64,000 bases of DNA. Origin: Caenorhabditis elegans. Taxonomy: Eukaryota > Nematoda > Chromadorea > Rhabditida > Rhabditidae. The stretch's first letter is position 1. Each line of letters opens with the position of its first letter. Below are positions 52,421 to 64,000 of this stretch, in pieces. Made by a program: the position numbers and the translations under genes. The stretch lies in contig NC_003283.11 of NCBI RefSeq assembly GCF_000002985.6, positions 6,758,001 to 6,822,000 on the forward strand. Direction: 5' to 3'. The notes beneath the pieces were generated by a model that was not told where the DNA came from, made no database searches, and saw only the letters and a program-made list of their open reading frames with translations.

Positions 52421-55400
52421 ATGTCAAGACGTCTCAATAATTGTAAACTTCCAATATTAGCGTTTGTTACGATAATATGCCTAACCTCTTTGTACTTCAA
52501 CTACAATTCTGAAAATACATCATCGATTGAAAGGATAAAGTCTGTTCTGCTTGTCTTTTCAATTATATTCTGAAATAGTAACATTTTCAGATCAAACTCA
52601 GAATCCATGCCAGTGTCTGAATTTAATGACGGGAATAAACCGATCAAAAAGCCTCCGATATTCGACTCAGCGGCAAGTTCAATCTGTTTCTAAATTTTTT
52701 GTTAAAGTTCTCATTCTAAAATCAGCAGAGCAAGCGAAAGCAAATACTCAGAAATCCTATCAAGAAAATAATTTTACAATTTTTGTACAGACCTCACATC
52801 CTCCAGGCTTGCTAGTTCCGGGCAGTGACAAGATTACAGAAAAATCTCGGTTAGGATTTTTGATGAAATAAATTTTGTTCATACTTGGGTATTTTCAGAT
52901 CAAAATTCGCGATCGATCCAGTGTCTAAAATTAAAGCGGGAAATAAATGGATCGTCGTCACAACTATTAGTTTGCCAACGGAAGATGTCAAGGTAATTTT
53001 TCATCCCCCCAATTACAGAGGGTGGGTTAATAAAACTGTAATTAGAGTTGTGAAAAAATGTTATTAAATTTCAAGAAGACCAGTCAAGCTTTTTGTCGCA
53101 ATTTCTATGTTGTATGATCTCAACGCAAAAATTGTGCACGTTAGTGCTGAAAAGAACAATGTTCAAATTGAGACGTAGAATTATATTTTCTTTCAGAGAC
53201 TTGCATCATTTGTGGATTGGAACTTGGTAGTGGTTGCAGATATCAAAACTCCGCTAGATTGGAAACTGGAAAACGTTCACTTCTTGTCTGTGCAATTTCA
53301 AAAGCAACTGCGTGAGTTAAAAAAAAATATCAGTAAATGTTGAGTCTCACTATCAGTACACTAAAAATGTCGCGAAAATGTAAATACAAACAATTGGATT
53401 TCCGTCGTTTTTGTGAAATTTCTGTAGACTAGTTTGATAGTGCTATTGATTTGTAAATCATTAAATTGACAAAATAATAAGATCTATTTACACTTTCAGC
53501 TTTTTCCCTGGTTTCATCACTGCCTTATAAATCTTACAAACGGAAAAATATTGGATATTTGTATGCAATATCTCAAGAAGCTGAATGGATTTATGACACT
53601 GATGATGCCAATAAACCTTATGATAAGTTTAGAAAAATTCAAACAAAAACAATAGTTTATTTGTTTTAGGGTTAGGATTGAATCAATTGAATTTCCAAGA
53701 AACCATTTCTGGGATGCGGTTTCGACCAAAAAATGGAAACTACAGAAATACGGCATAGTTTACTTTTTACATATCAAATTCTCAATTTTCAAATGTTTCA
53801 GACAACGTCTCTTCAACCCTTATCGATTTTATGGGATGGATCAAATGTGGCCAAGGGGGTTTCCGTTAGAACACTTTGAAGTAAGTTCTACATTTTACCT
53901 AAATTATTTTGAGTCTTGAAAAATTATCTGAAGAAACTATGAAGCGTGTACATTATATATATGGTCTATTGTAACATACCGATAACGAATCCCAGCCCAA
54001 TTTGCAGAAAAAAAAGATAAGAAAAATTAGTCACTACGTTTTCGTATATTATCAAACTTTTGAAATATATCAAAAATTCCAGAAACACACTAATGGAAAT
54101 GAAACTCTTTCTTCATGCTATCAGATGAAGCGAGCAGCCGTGCAACAAGGATTGGTTCATCACGACCCGGACGTTGACGCCATTTATAGGTATTTCGTAA
54201 CAAGCAAATGACATAACACTTATGGAGAACTTGTTTAAAATATGTTGAATAACACACAGTGCAAACAGGGTGCAAACAAATACTAATAACCACAAGAAAA
54301 GTTACTGCAAAAAAAGAAGAAAAGTCTAGTTTATATGAGTTATATGAGTTGATTTTATCCAATCCTAGATTGATACATGCTGATTCGAAAAACGGCTTGG
54401 ACATCAAATTCAACAAATTCGCACCCCCTATCACTTTATCAGTTGGCACATATTCTCCCTGGAACTCGCAGAATACTATGTTCCACAAATCAGCTTTTCA
54501 TACTTTGTTTCTTCCAACGACAGTTTCTTTCAGGTTACGATGATTTGAAATTTAATTTCTTACAAACCTCTTATTTTCAGAACCACTGACATCTGGAGAA
54601 GCTTTATTTCTCAAAAAATACTACATCTATCGGGGTTGACAGTATCGTTTGTGCCGACAAACGCTGTTCAATTTAGAAATGCTCATAACTATTTAAAAGA
54701 TTTGAAAGATGAGAAACAAGTTTATGAAGATTCTGGTAGAATGATTGAATTTTTGCATAATTGGAATTGCTCCACAAGAAATTCCACTCGAAGTTGTATA
54801 ATTGAGATGACCAATGATTTGGTGACAGAGAAGCTTCTGGGAAAAGAAGATGCAAAATTGATGGAAATGTTTTTGAATGATTTAACTGAAATGGGGTTTG
54901 TTAGAGTTTTGTTATATCTGGAAGTTTTAATTTACAGGTTTACGTTTCCAGTTTTGCTTGAGCATAACTACCTGGATCCATACGCTCCAACAACAAATGA
55001 AACCTAAAGAGAAGTCAACTGCCGAAGAATGCACTTGGAGTTTGAAATTGTAGACCCAAATAAGAAAGTTTCAGAGGTATTTGAATGTACTGACTTCTGA
55101 GGATTTTGAATCTCATTAAAAAAAATAAAATTAGTGAATGGAAATTTTCGAAAATTCAGAAACTCGAAAAACCAACAGTTTTTTCAGGTCACTGATAAGT
55201 CCAAACAAAAGCTAGATTACTTTGGGGACATCATCAAATGGTGCGAGGAAACTGGAGAATCAAGTAAGAATTGCCATTATAAAACTCTTTAAAGCTAAAT
55301 TTTAGTTGTCTCAACCAATTTTTCTTCTCCAAAACAACTGCATGACCAACATAAAAAATCGTATGTACTGCAGAAGCAGATGAACAGCGTAAGTAATTTT

Positions 55401-56961
55401 CAGAAGAATTCAAAATTTCAATTTCACAAGTTAAGGTATTGATTGTGGTTAACAATTTCCCTTGGAAGTATGGTATGGGCTTGATACAGCGACTTTATCA
55501 ACCATACTTCGCCATGGTGATTTTCTGTGGTCCATGGTATCCTGCACAGTTTTCCGATGACACAAATTTCACATCAACTATTTCTCCAATTAACTATATT
55601 CATATGAATCCAGCTGAAATTGATAATGGATTCCATTCATACCATTGTGCCACACTTGTATAAGAATTAGGAATACAAAATGTTGAAGGGTATTTTCTGA
55701 TGGGAGACGATACTGTGTTTAATATTTGGCAACGGATCGATTTTTCACGAGTTCATCATTTAACTGGTGTTACATTTGAGAAAAGTTCGGAATGGTGGCA
55801 GTCTGTAGATATTGGTATTTTTTTAACTTTTGTAGTGAAGATAATATAGGATTCAAATAAAATATGTCAATTGATGTTGCAATCAAATGATGAATTTAAC
55901 ATCAGTTTAAAACCCGCAACTTCATAGTATGATTACAGGAATGGACGCAGCAAAGAATGTTGTGAGGTTTGTCAACATCAGTACAGACCCAAAAATTATT
56001 GAAACATGGAACATTTTTGAAGCCAGACTAATAAAAAATGGATACCTCCCAGATGGTGTATCGGTGAATGATGAGATGACATCAGGACATGGAAGAAGTT
56101 TCTCTGATTTGTAAGTCAACTTCAAAAAAAGATTAAAGGCGAATTTGAAATGATTTTGAAATGCACTTGAATTAAGTAATCTTATCGTGCTAAGACGAAA
56201 AATAAATTTTCGAAGACGACCAAAAAAACGTTTTTTGGAGGAATTTTTGCAAGGATACTGCAAATTTTGTATATTATTCCAAAAACTGTTCTATGATTTT
56301 TTTTTCTACAAACAAAATCCAAATTTTCAATTTAAAGCTTCTACATCCCAGCATCTGAAATCGATTATTATGCAAGTCTAATGAGAATTTTCTACGCGAA
56401 CAAACTATTTTTGGAGATAGCTGTGAACAAATTTCTCAAGTCTGTCAATTATCAAACGTAAGTAGCATTATATTCAATATGAATTTCATAAGAGGCAGCA
56501 TCCAGGCTTAAGCAGACATGCGGTTTTTTGTGCCTTCATAAAAATATAGCAGATCTGCATGCGTAACTGGCACAGCAACAACTAAACCTCTCAAACAAAA
56601 AATTGGAAATTTTATAGCTCTCTGTCCGGAATTTCTAGTTATCTATGGGTAAACGACAGGGACCACTGGGATTCATTCTACAGTAAAGACATGGTTGCAA
56701 TGCATCCGGTGAAATTAAGCACTTTAAAAATGTCTTACACAAATAGAACAAGGTAACTCTGATTGAAAAATCGAAATGTTATAAATTGATTTTTCAAGGT
56801 ACTGCACAACAATAGTTCAGTCGTGGGCTGATATCATAATATCAGGATCTCATGATTTCAAAGTGAAAGCTGATGACGAACCGAATATGAAAAAAGGATA
56901 CGTTCAATTTTTTGAATCAATTTTGACAGTTTGTGTTGTTTTATTTTCTTTTCATATTTAA
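52421..56961 (+). pseudogene. STELLO/DUF288 glycosyltransferase-like pseudogene
   Basis: Relative of the plant STELLO Golgi proteins. It begins MSRRLNNCKLPILAF directly after an acceptor (TTTATTGCAG|ATG), with an N-terminal signal anchor at residues 9-27, type II topology. Conserved blocks in order: WIVVTTISLPTEDVK, FVDWNLVVVADIKTPLDW, RKNIGYLYAISQEAEWIYD, the DTDD motif, NPYRFYGMDQMWPRGFPLE, QQGLVHHDPDVDAIYR, MFHKSAFHTLFLPTTVSFR, VLIVVNNFPW, GYFLMGDDTVFNIWQ and SFSDLFYIPASEIDYY. Two in-frame stops interrupt it: TAA at 55005-55007 (after PTTNET, before REVNCRRMHLEFE) and TAA at 55661-55663 (after HCATLV, before ELGIQNVEG). Both flanks remain in frame and are too tight to be introns. One junction near 53756 also works only by read-through. 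Everything downstream still looks coding, so inactivation is recent. Confidence 0.75.
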
Positions 56962-57665
56962 CAATCTGAAAATATTGATTTTTGAAAACGCATCATTAAC
57001 ATTGTTAAACGGCTATAAGTTGCGGGTTTCAATTCACGACCTTTTTTTTTTATTTTTTACAGTATGCTGATTGTTTTGGATATTCTTTTTTACATTTCGA
57101 GATAAATATAATAATTTAATTTTTCTTTAATGCAAATTTACAACTTAAGTTTCATCAATAAGTATTTCAGCTTTTTTTATCACCAACCAATTTCAAAAAT
57201 GCTCAAAGTTTGAAATGTACAATTATTTTGATTATACGGAAGACGACTGCAATATATACGCGTAGTTGCCACGTGGCATTTTTCTTTCGCTAAAAAAAAG
57301 TTGTTTTAATTTGTTTAAATTTAAAAACTATCATCTTAACTGATTTCATTTTTTGTTGGAGAATTTTCGGAACAAATAATCGAAAAAATTTTTACGAAAC
57401 TGCGAAGACATTATACAATAGATGGCAAAAGATGTAGTTAAAAATAAACAGACCTTTAATAAACTAGGAAGTCCATTTTCTCACAGCTCTAAAATGAAAT
57501 CTTGGAGCTAAAATTTTGAAAACAAATGAGATGGAATAGTCAGACATGTATTCAACAATTACGATTGATCATTTTTCATTTTCACACGGAATATAAATAA
57601 TCTTAAACAGGTCGGGAGGTGCGGGCGATAGAGGCCACAGCGATCGTGTTTTGTTTCTTAAGTTT
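56962..57665. other. spacer between the DUF288 pseudogene and SRW copy G
   Basis: Convergent 3' flanks, AT-rich. No repeat or gene recognised. Confidence 0.4.
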
Positions 57666-59284
57666 TTAAAAATTAATTTTTGAAAAATGTGCTACTGTTA
57701 CCATGTACATATTAAGTAAGTTTTTCGGTAAGAATGTTTGGGCGAATATCCTTCGAAATTTTGCTGACAAAGAGCTATAGATTATGAAACTGGTGGTTGT
57801 GTTGAAAAAAGACAGCACGTTCATAAAAATTGTTAAATTCTGATAGTAACTGAATGGAAAATAAATGCTTTTAAACTTTTTATATTGAAACCTACTTTAA
57901 ATAATCAATGACTTCAATCCCTCCAATAATGCTGAATACTCCTTGAGGCACTTCAGTAATTAGAAAAACGATTAATATTGTTTGAATCAGTTGCGATGAG
58001 CGATCTAATTGGTCTCTGCAATTTCCAACAACAGTTGTTTTACCAGATCATCAACACTCGCTTTTTATGATTTCTATTAATTGGTACACTGCTCCGTTTC
58101 CCCTCGTCCATTTTTTGAAGTAGTAGTATTGATAGAATCAGCATTAGAGTGCATGGAATAAGCTGAAATGTATGAATGCAAAAGTTTATATTCTTTAAAA
58201 ATTCAAACCTTGAAACATATTCCAACAAAAACAAGAACTATTTTCATTAGTAAACACCCATAAGCCAATGAAAAATCTGAAGTATCAATATATACTTCAC
58301 CATCGTCGGTTCTGCAATAAGTGTGTGAACTTTTTTCCAATAAAGACGCATATAGCTACTCACTTTTTAACTTCATTTACGGGAACGATAAGTGTTGAAA
58401 CTGTTAAAACAGTTATATACACTGCACAAGTGACACGTAAAGCATATCTTGGAGATTGCCACTTATCTCTATAAGGTTGGAGTAAGACAATGGCTAGTAA
58501 AATCTAGTTGACCATGTTTCCTTACAGCTTCAAAATAGAGCGCGGCTTTGAAACTAAATTAATACAAAATAAAAAAAACTAAGAAGGCGAACATCTTTTT
58601 GTGTGCTCGGAAATTGACGCTGACTTCTTGCCCAAGCTTGACTCAAAAATATTAACTTGGATCAAAAGTTTGCAAAAATTGGGCATAAAATCGACGCAGC
58701 CTCTCTATCTAGGTTCACCATTTTTTGATCCAACATTTCTTAAGCCTTACTTCAATCTGTTTGAAAAATTTAAAGCCATGACTCTGCAGAGCGCCATGCC
58801 AGCCGCTAGAAAGAGAGAAGAAGCATGAAATACTACGGCCAAATAATCTACAAACAATTGTAAGTACGCAGTTATAAATAACATGTATTGGCTGAAATGA
58901 AATATTTATACAAAGAAATCACAGAAAATGTATTACTCTGAATAATTTCTTATAAATAATTGCATCAAACCAGTAACTGCACATCCGAAATCACTAACAG
59001 CAATAAACATCATTATCACATTAATTCCAGAGTGTCTCATTTCCTTGTGAGATAACACTATAACAATCAGAATATTTGCAAAAAATGAGAAAACAATTAA
59101 TGAGCTAAGTAGATAATAGTGATACGGGCGATAATGCCTGAAAACTATTCAGAAACTTAAAAGCTGAATTAACTTACTCTACGGCAAAAATAATAAATCG
59201 AATTAGTGATATATTGTTTGCTTCATCCGTGCCCGGGTTTGGAAATGGTATTGAAAACTGTGTGCAATTTAGTTCATCCACCAT
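57666..59284 (-). pseudogene. SRW-type chemoreceptor (copy G), probable stop at a splice junction
   Basis: Begins MVDELNCTQFSIPFPNPG (ATG at 59284). Good exons: RPYHYYLLSSLIVFSFFANI, KEMRHSGINVIMMFIAVSDFGC, a helix 3 exon LQLFVDYLAVVFHASSLFLAAGMALCRV, DKWQSPRYALRVTC, DDGEVYIDTSDFSLAYGC, PCTLMLILSILLLQKMDEGKRSS, DRSSQLIQTILIVFLITEVPQG and helix 7 NVLSFFNTTTSFIIYSSLSA, ending VTVAHFSKINF. The problem is between exons 6 and 7: the donor after GTGTTGATGATCTG leaves TG, and the next exon starts with A, making TGA. No other donor in the right phase was found. Intron 3 is about 280 bp and larger than in relatives. It could still be functional with an unrecognised splice site. Confidence 0.5.
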
Positions 59285-59889
59285 TGATTACGTTTGCTTA
59301 AAATTGCTTTAAAAATGTGTACTGATCAAGAAGTTTTTTTTCGGCAAAAATCTTAAATACAATATTAAAATGCTGAATCACATTATTTTAAACCAAAGTA
59401 GCCCAACTCTGAAGAGAGGTATTACATGTGCAACGGGTTATTTGCAATTTGGGCAGAGTTCAAATAACCAACGCATAGCGTTAAATTGCAGGGTAGATAT
59501 AAATATTTTCAGCTTTCCTATTAAGGTGAGAGTTCCCTGGAATCACTTAAGTGACGCATTAAAATCTTGATAATTTGGTGTTGGTGGTAGACTCACGGGA
59601 AGTATCAGATAGAAAAACGATTACAAATCCAAAACAACACGAAAGGCTGCCAAAATAAACCTACACATTAGGCAAAACTAAGCATCCGAAATTTATGCCA
59701 ACAGTTCGTACAGCACGAAACTCAACATTTCAAATAAATTCATTTTTAATTTTTCGGAGACGATTTTCCGGATATTGAGATCTTGCTTTTCAAATTTTCA
59801 ATGAATCAAATCATTTTATAAACACAAATAGCATATTTAATTTATTAGCAAACATTTGATTAACTTCATTTTCAATTGATGATTTCCCT
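59285..59889. repeat. upstream region of copy G, duplicated from or to 51068-51480
   Basis: 59456-59870 is nearly the same as 51068-51480, including the srw upstream motif at about 59576-59600. Here it separates copy G from the 3' end of copy E, whereas the other copy leads to the DUF288 gene, so the duplication breakpoint lies near 59870. Confidence 0.7.
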
Positions 59890-61912
59890 TCAAACTGTCC
59901 GTGAAGAATGTGCAATTGAATGAACCACAACCGTACTTCGCTTCTGAAACGAAATATTGAAAAAGTTTATTTAATCATTTACGAACCAAATAAATTTTCT
60001 CCAAAACCTGGCTTGGTAGAAAAAGTTGAGCGAAAATTCTTCTAAATTTTGCCGATAACGAGCTATAAATGATAAAACTTGTAGTAGTGTTGAAAAATGC
60101 CAAAATATTCATAAAAATTGATAGATTTTGAAAATAGCTGAAAAATATGATTGAAACCAATTTAATTATAGAATTAACCAACTTTATGTAATCTAATATC
60201 ATAAAGCCACCAAGAATGCTGAAAACTCCTTGTGGTGACTCAGTGATTAGAAATACGACTAGAACAAATTGTATGAATCTAGATGAGCGGTCGATTTTAT
60301 CTCTAAAATTTGGGAGTTTTTGTTCTGATGTTGTGATAAGATTTACTTTTTTCCTTTCTGATTTGCCGCTGCATTCTGCGCACTTTGTTTTCCCTCGTCA
60401 ATTCGTCTCAGAAGGAACAGCGACAATACCAGCATTAGAAGACACGGAGCAATCTGAAAATGTTAATTTTTTGTCAGCAATATTTTGTTTGGAGTACCTT
60501 AAAACAAAGCCCACTAGCCATGAGAGAAGCTTTCATGAACAAGCACTCACTGAGCAGCGATAAATCAGAAATATCCAAATAAATGCCTTCTTCCTCGGTG
60601 CTGAAAAACAATCAAAAACTTTCTATTACGGAACATTTAAATATTACTGTAGTCTTTAGTATTTTTTTGGCTACACTGTTGTGGCTACAAAAATACATCT
60701 GCTTTTATACACAAACACATTCTATATGCCGACCTACTCCGTATTCTGTTTCACAACTTTGAAAGGCTTACTTTTTTACGGCGTTTATGAAAAGCACAAA
60801 GGTGGCAATTAGGAAAACAGGTGCGCACAAAGCACAAGCAACTCGTACTGCATAATTAGGTGATTGCCAAAGATCTCTGGAATCAAAAGTTGATCTTTAG
60901 TCGTTTTCATTCGATCAGGTTAACTTGTTTCTATTTGCAATGTTTAACGATTTGACTCTACAAAATGCCATTCCCACAGCGAGATATAAGGAGGATGCAT
61001 GGAATGCTACAGCTAAATAGTCAACCGCTATCTGTCCATAAGCAGTTGGGTATGATGTATAGTTGCTGAAAAATAGATGAATATTCTGAAAATTGATTGG
61101 GAACTAACTCTGAGTAGCTTCTCAAAAATAATTGTAAAAGTCCTGCAATTGAACACCCAAAATCACAAACCGCAATAAGCAACATAGTAACATTCACACC
61201 AGAACGAATCATTTCTTTGTGGGAAAGAACTTTCACAATCATAATATTTGCAAAAAATGCAAAAACAACTAAAAAAGTGAGTATATAGTAGTGAAACGGC
61301 CGGTATGCTCTGAAAAGTAAAAAAAAAAACAGTTTTTAAAGTAAAGAACATAATCTTGTGGTTTAATTTATTCAGCACTTGAATGATTTTTTTAAAGAAA
61401 AAGAAAACAAGAAATGGGAGTGCATAACTTCCAAGATCAGGTAGATCATTCGAAATAGTTTTGTGTAATTACATAACAAAAAGAACCCATAAAATTATTA
61501 TCCATAGTTGAGCATTTTTATTACATATTTCTTTCTCAAAAAATATTTTTTTTAGAAAAGTACGCAATTCTGTTGGTTAACTTTGTGAAGTTAAAGATAC
61601 ATTTAGAAATCGTGACAACAACAAATTTTTAAAACACATTCCTGAACTCTTTAATGCACTAAGTATTTCTTCAATAGTCACAATAATCAAAAAAAGAACA
61701 AAAACTTATCTATAACTTTATCATTTTCAGAAAAGGGCAAAAATTGTAAGCGTCTGAATAAGAATTTTCCCAGATTCAGAATAATGCTTTTCATTAATTA
61801 CTTACTTTACAACTGTAGTAATCAACCATGGAATCGTGCTATTCCCAACTTCATCGGTGCCCGGCTCCGGATATGGCACAGTGAATTGCGTGCAGTTCAA
61901 TGCGGACGCCAT
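59890..61912 (-). CDS. SRW-type chemoreceptor (copy E), intact
   Basis: Putative chemosensory GPCR and sister of copy D. Begins MASALNCTQFTVPYPEPG (ATG at 61912). Helix 1 reads RPFHYYILTFLVVFAFFANI in one frame, continuing through KVLSHKEMIRSGVNVTMLLI and CDFGCSIAGLLQLFLRSYS. Later exons keep phase: PTAYGQIAVDYLAVAFHASS, DLWQSPNYAVRVACALCAPV, EEGIYLDISDLSLLSEC, PCLLMLVLSLFLLRRIDEGKQ, KIDRSSRFIQF, DYIKYFQNLSIFMNILAF and NTTTSFIIYSSLSAKFRRIF. The C-terminus is KRSTVVVHSIAHSSRTV. Stop at 59890-59892. No lesion found, so this copy retains the ancestral sequence against which copy D is broken. Confidence 0.7.
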
Positions 61913-63808
61913 CAAACTTCCTTGGTCGTTTGATTCTGTCAAGTTCGGGTGTTTTATTAGATTATCTAGAAAGGTATGTAGGAAAATGAAAACAAATAAA
62001 AGCATTACGCTAACCTTATCGGAAAGCTAATATAACTAAAAAAGTTTACTCCAAAAAATCAAAAAGTGTTTCCTTCCGGGCTTTCAACTAAAACTAACTG
62101 ATGTTGATTTGAAACAAATCATAAAAGCCCGCGTTAATTGTGGTGTAAGATACGTGTCAAAGCCGAAATTTCGAAAACCCATAATTGCAATATTTACTTG
62201 AAAATTGTTTTGTGACGCGTAGGAACCAACATTTTCAGGCACACAAAGCTTTCGTGGTGGCTTATAAAAAGAGTTCACCTGTGCAAAATTAGTTTTTATT
62301 CTCAACACGCATAACATTTCCTGGTTTGATGACAAAAAAAGAAAGATCTCACGCTTCTAACTTCAGAAACATGTCATTGTAAGCTTTTTTATTCGGGTCC
62401 AAAAAAACCTTGATCAAAAGCTAAGAATTTGATGACCTCAACTGAAAAAAGTTATGAAATATTAAAAAAAAATACCAGGAGGTATTAAACTGTTACGGTG
62501 GTTCTGGCTTTGATAACAACCAACAAAATTCAGATGCTTTCAGATGTTATTATTACTCTTGAAAATCGAGAAAGCTTAGAATAGCTTTAAAAATGTGATA
62601 GGGTAAAAAAAATATTTATCCAATTGGGATGATTTATTGGTTTTACCAATGAAAGTTATCAAAAATTTGACAAAATGCGATTAGGTCCTGTGCAAGGGTG
62701 TTTTACAAAGTTGAAATCTTTTAAGCTTCTCTAAGTTTAAAAGTAACAATTGTGAAGTGAAATCCAAGTATGCTCCAGTGCCAGTTCAACAGAGTTTTGA
62801 CAGCAAGTATACTATTTTTGAACTTCAAGCAGCACTGAGCACAACGTTTGTTTCCCACACTACTGGTTAAGATCAATTTATTAGCTTCCAACAAAATATT
62901 TGTGTTTATATTGTATCAAAATTCTTACTAATTGTGAGTAGTTAAAACATTCAAAATTTCAATAAGCTGTTTTCTAGTTTGTCGAAAAATCTTTTCATGC
63001 CATTTTTTTTAACTTGAGTAAATTAGTTGCTCAGCTGCTGCATAAAAAATAACCTGAAAAAGTGTCTTCAAAATAATTTTTAAAATTTTTCGAAACAAAT
63101 TTATTAGCTTTTTATAATGCATAGTGTATCGACAATATCTCTCATGTTCTTTTTTGAATCATAATTCGAAATAATACCTATTTTCAGAATATTCCGTTAC
63201 CATGAAAAAAATCGAGAGAGCAAAAGTTCAAAGCATTGCTTTTATCAGTCATACTTATGAAACATTGATACCGAGGGTGTGTTGTTTGTATCCTAAGAAA
63301 CGATGATAAATTAAATATTTGAAAAACATTATGTATCTTTAAAAACTAAAAATTTATCTACTGTATTTCCTCTATTAGTAAAACACCTCTATTAGATATG
63401 CATAAAAATTATCTCTCGAAAAATAGTATTGCAGCCTCTATTAGTTTAGCTCCCCTTTGTGTTTACCGTATACTTAAAGATCCAAAACTTGCATTATAAA
63501 ATCGTACTACAAACCAAGATAACTATTACATACGTAGTATAAAAAATCAAAATTGGTAAGATATGAGAACAACTTACAATTAGACAATTTTTGCGTATTA
63601 GTCGTAAAATTCGTCATTTTGGTTCAAGTTTTGTTACTGAAAGCCATGAATTTGTGCCCCATTAGAAAAAAACTTGCTCAAAAGTTAGTATTGCAGCATC
63701 TTTAAGTTTTGCACTTCTAATAGTATTGCATTTGACTATGTGCCCGAAAATTAGTATTGCATACCTTACGAGGAAATACAGTATTTTTAATTCGATCACT
63801 GATTTCAG
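61913..63808. other. intergenic sequence, partly duplicated
   Basis: About 62753-63808 matches the region before the first DUF288 gene (about 51784-52420), though with internal insertions (about 63350-63780 has no counterpart by eye). It holds the promoter of copy E at its left end. No gene recognised; short plus-strand open frames here are chance. Confidence 0.5.
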
Positions 63809-64000
63809 ATGTCAAGACTTCTCAATTGTAAATTTTCAATATTAGCGCTTGTTATGATAATATGTCTAACCCCTTTGTATTTCAACTACAATTCTGAAAA
63901 TACATCATCGATTGAAGAAATAAAGTGTGTTTTGCTTTCTTTCAAATTTAATTCAAATACACTTTCAGGTTAAACTCATCAATTCCAGTGTCTGAAATTA
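63809..64000 (+). CDS. STELLO/DUF288-like protein, second copy, cut by window end
   Basis: First exon 63809-63924 encodes MSRLLNCKFSILALVMIICL and continues through YFNYNSENTSSIEEIK, closely matching the first exon of the pseudogene at 52421. It joins in phase to 63969 onwards (KLNSSIPVSEI), where the window ends. The ATG follows an acceptor (GATTTCAG|ATG), as in the other copy, fitting SL1 trans-splicing. Whether this copy is intact cannot be judged here. Confidence 0.65.

Noticed and set aside
53720-53810. Standard intron near 53757-53802 in the DUF288 gene
   Set aside because: Removing it puts NPYRFYGMDQ out of frame; only read-through keeps frame, so the junction was left undecided.

Overview
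The window is nematode nuclear DNA: AT-rich, with short phase-conserved introns (often 44-60 bp), TTTCAG-type acceptors, compact genes on both strands and clusters of serpentine chemoreceptors. The order dbl-1, bbs-8, clik-1, spn-4, spe-39, gck-2 matches, from memory, Caenorhabditis elegans chromosome V (cosmids T25F10/ZC404). Exon models were built by hand by splicing GT..AG exons, checking phase, and comparing paralogues with each other; no search was run.

Left part (1-11.8 kb): dbl-1, a BMP-type TGF-beta ligand (285-1939, +); facing it a divergent Cys-loop receptor-like subunit (2506-4433, -) whose Cys-loop motif lacks cysteine; bbs-8 (4610-7017, -) with a DAF-19/RFX X-box in its promoter; and clik-1 (7986-10452, -), a muscle protein with seven calponin-like repeats. 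Middle-left (11.8-19.3 kb): three SRH/SRI-type chemoreceptor genes on the minus strand, the last broken by two frameshifts, plus one unrecognised gene. A sparse stretch (19.3-25.1 kb) holds a C18/G18 tract, a small single-span membrane protein gene, and two inverted repeats inside one of its introns.

Central part (25.6-37.1 kb): spn-4 (maternal RNA-binding protein) and spe-39 (vesicle fusion) are divergently transcribed from a 588-bp gap, followed by a 69-residue membrane protein gene, the MAP4K gene gck-2 (-), and an unrecognised basic protein gene (+). 37-40 kb is mostly non-coding, with a hairpin repeat.

Right part (40-64 kb): seven SRW-type (FMRFamide-receptor-like) chemoreceptor loci, all on the minus strand. 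Three look intact; four carry frameshifts, a missing first exon or a stop at a splice junction. Between them on the plus strand is a relative of the plant STELLO glycosyltransferases (DUF288), here a pseudogene with two in-frame stops; the first exon and part of the second exon of a second copy are at the right edge. Segments around these genes recur at high identity (for example 51.07-51.48 with 59.46-59.87 kb and 51.78-52.54 with 62.75-63.92 kb), so this is a young, rearranged segmental duplication in which gene decay is under way. The left and central genes are conserved single-copy developmental genes; the right part is fast-turnover accessory sequence.
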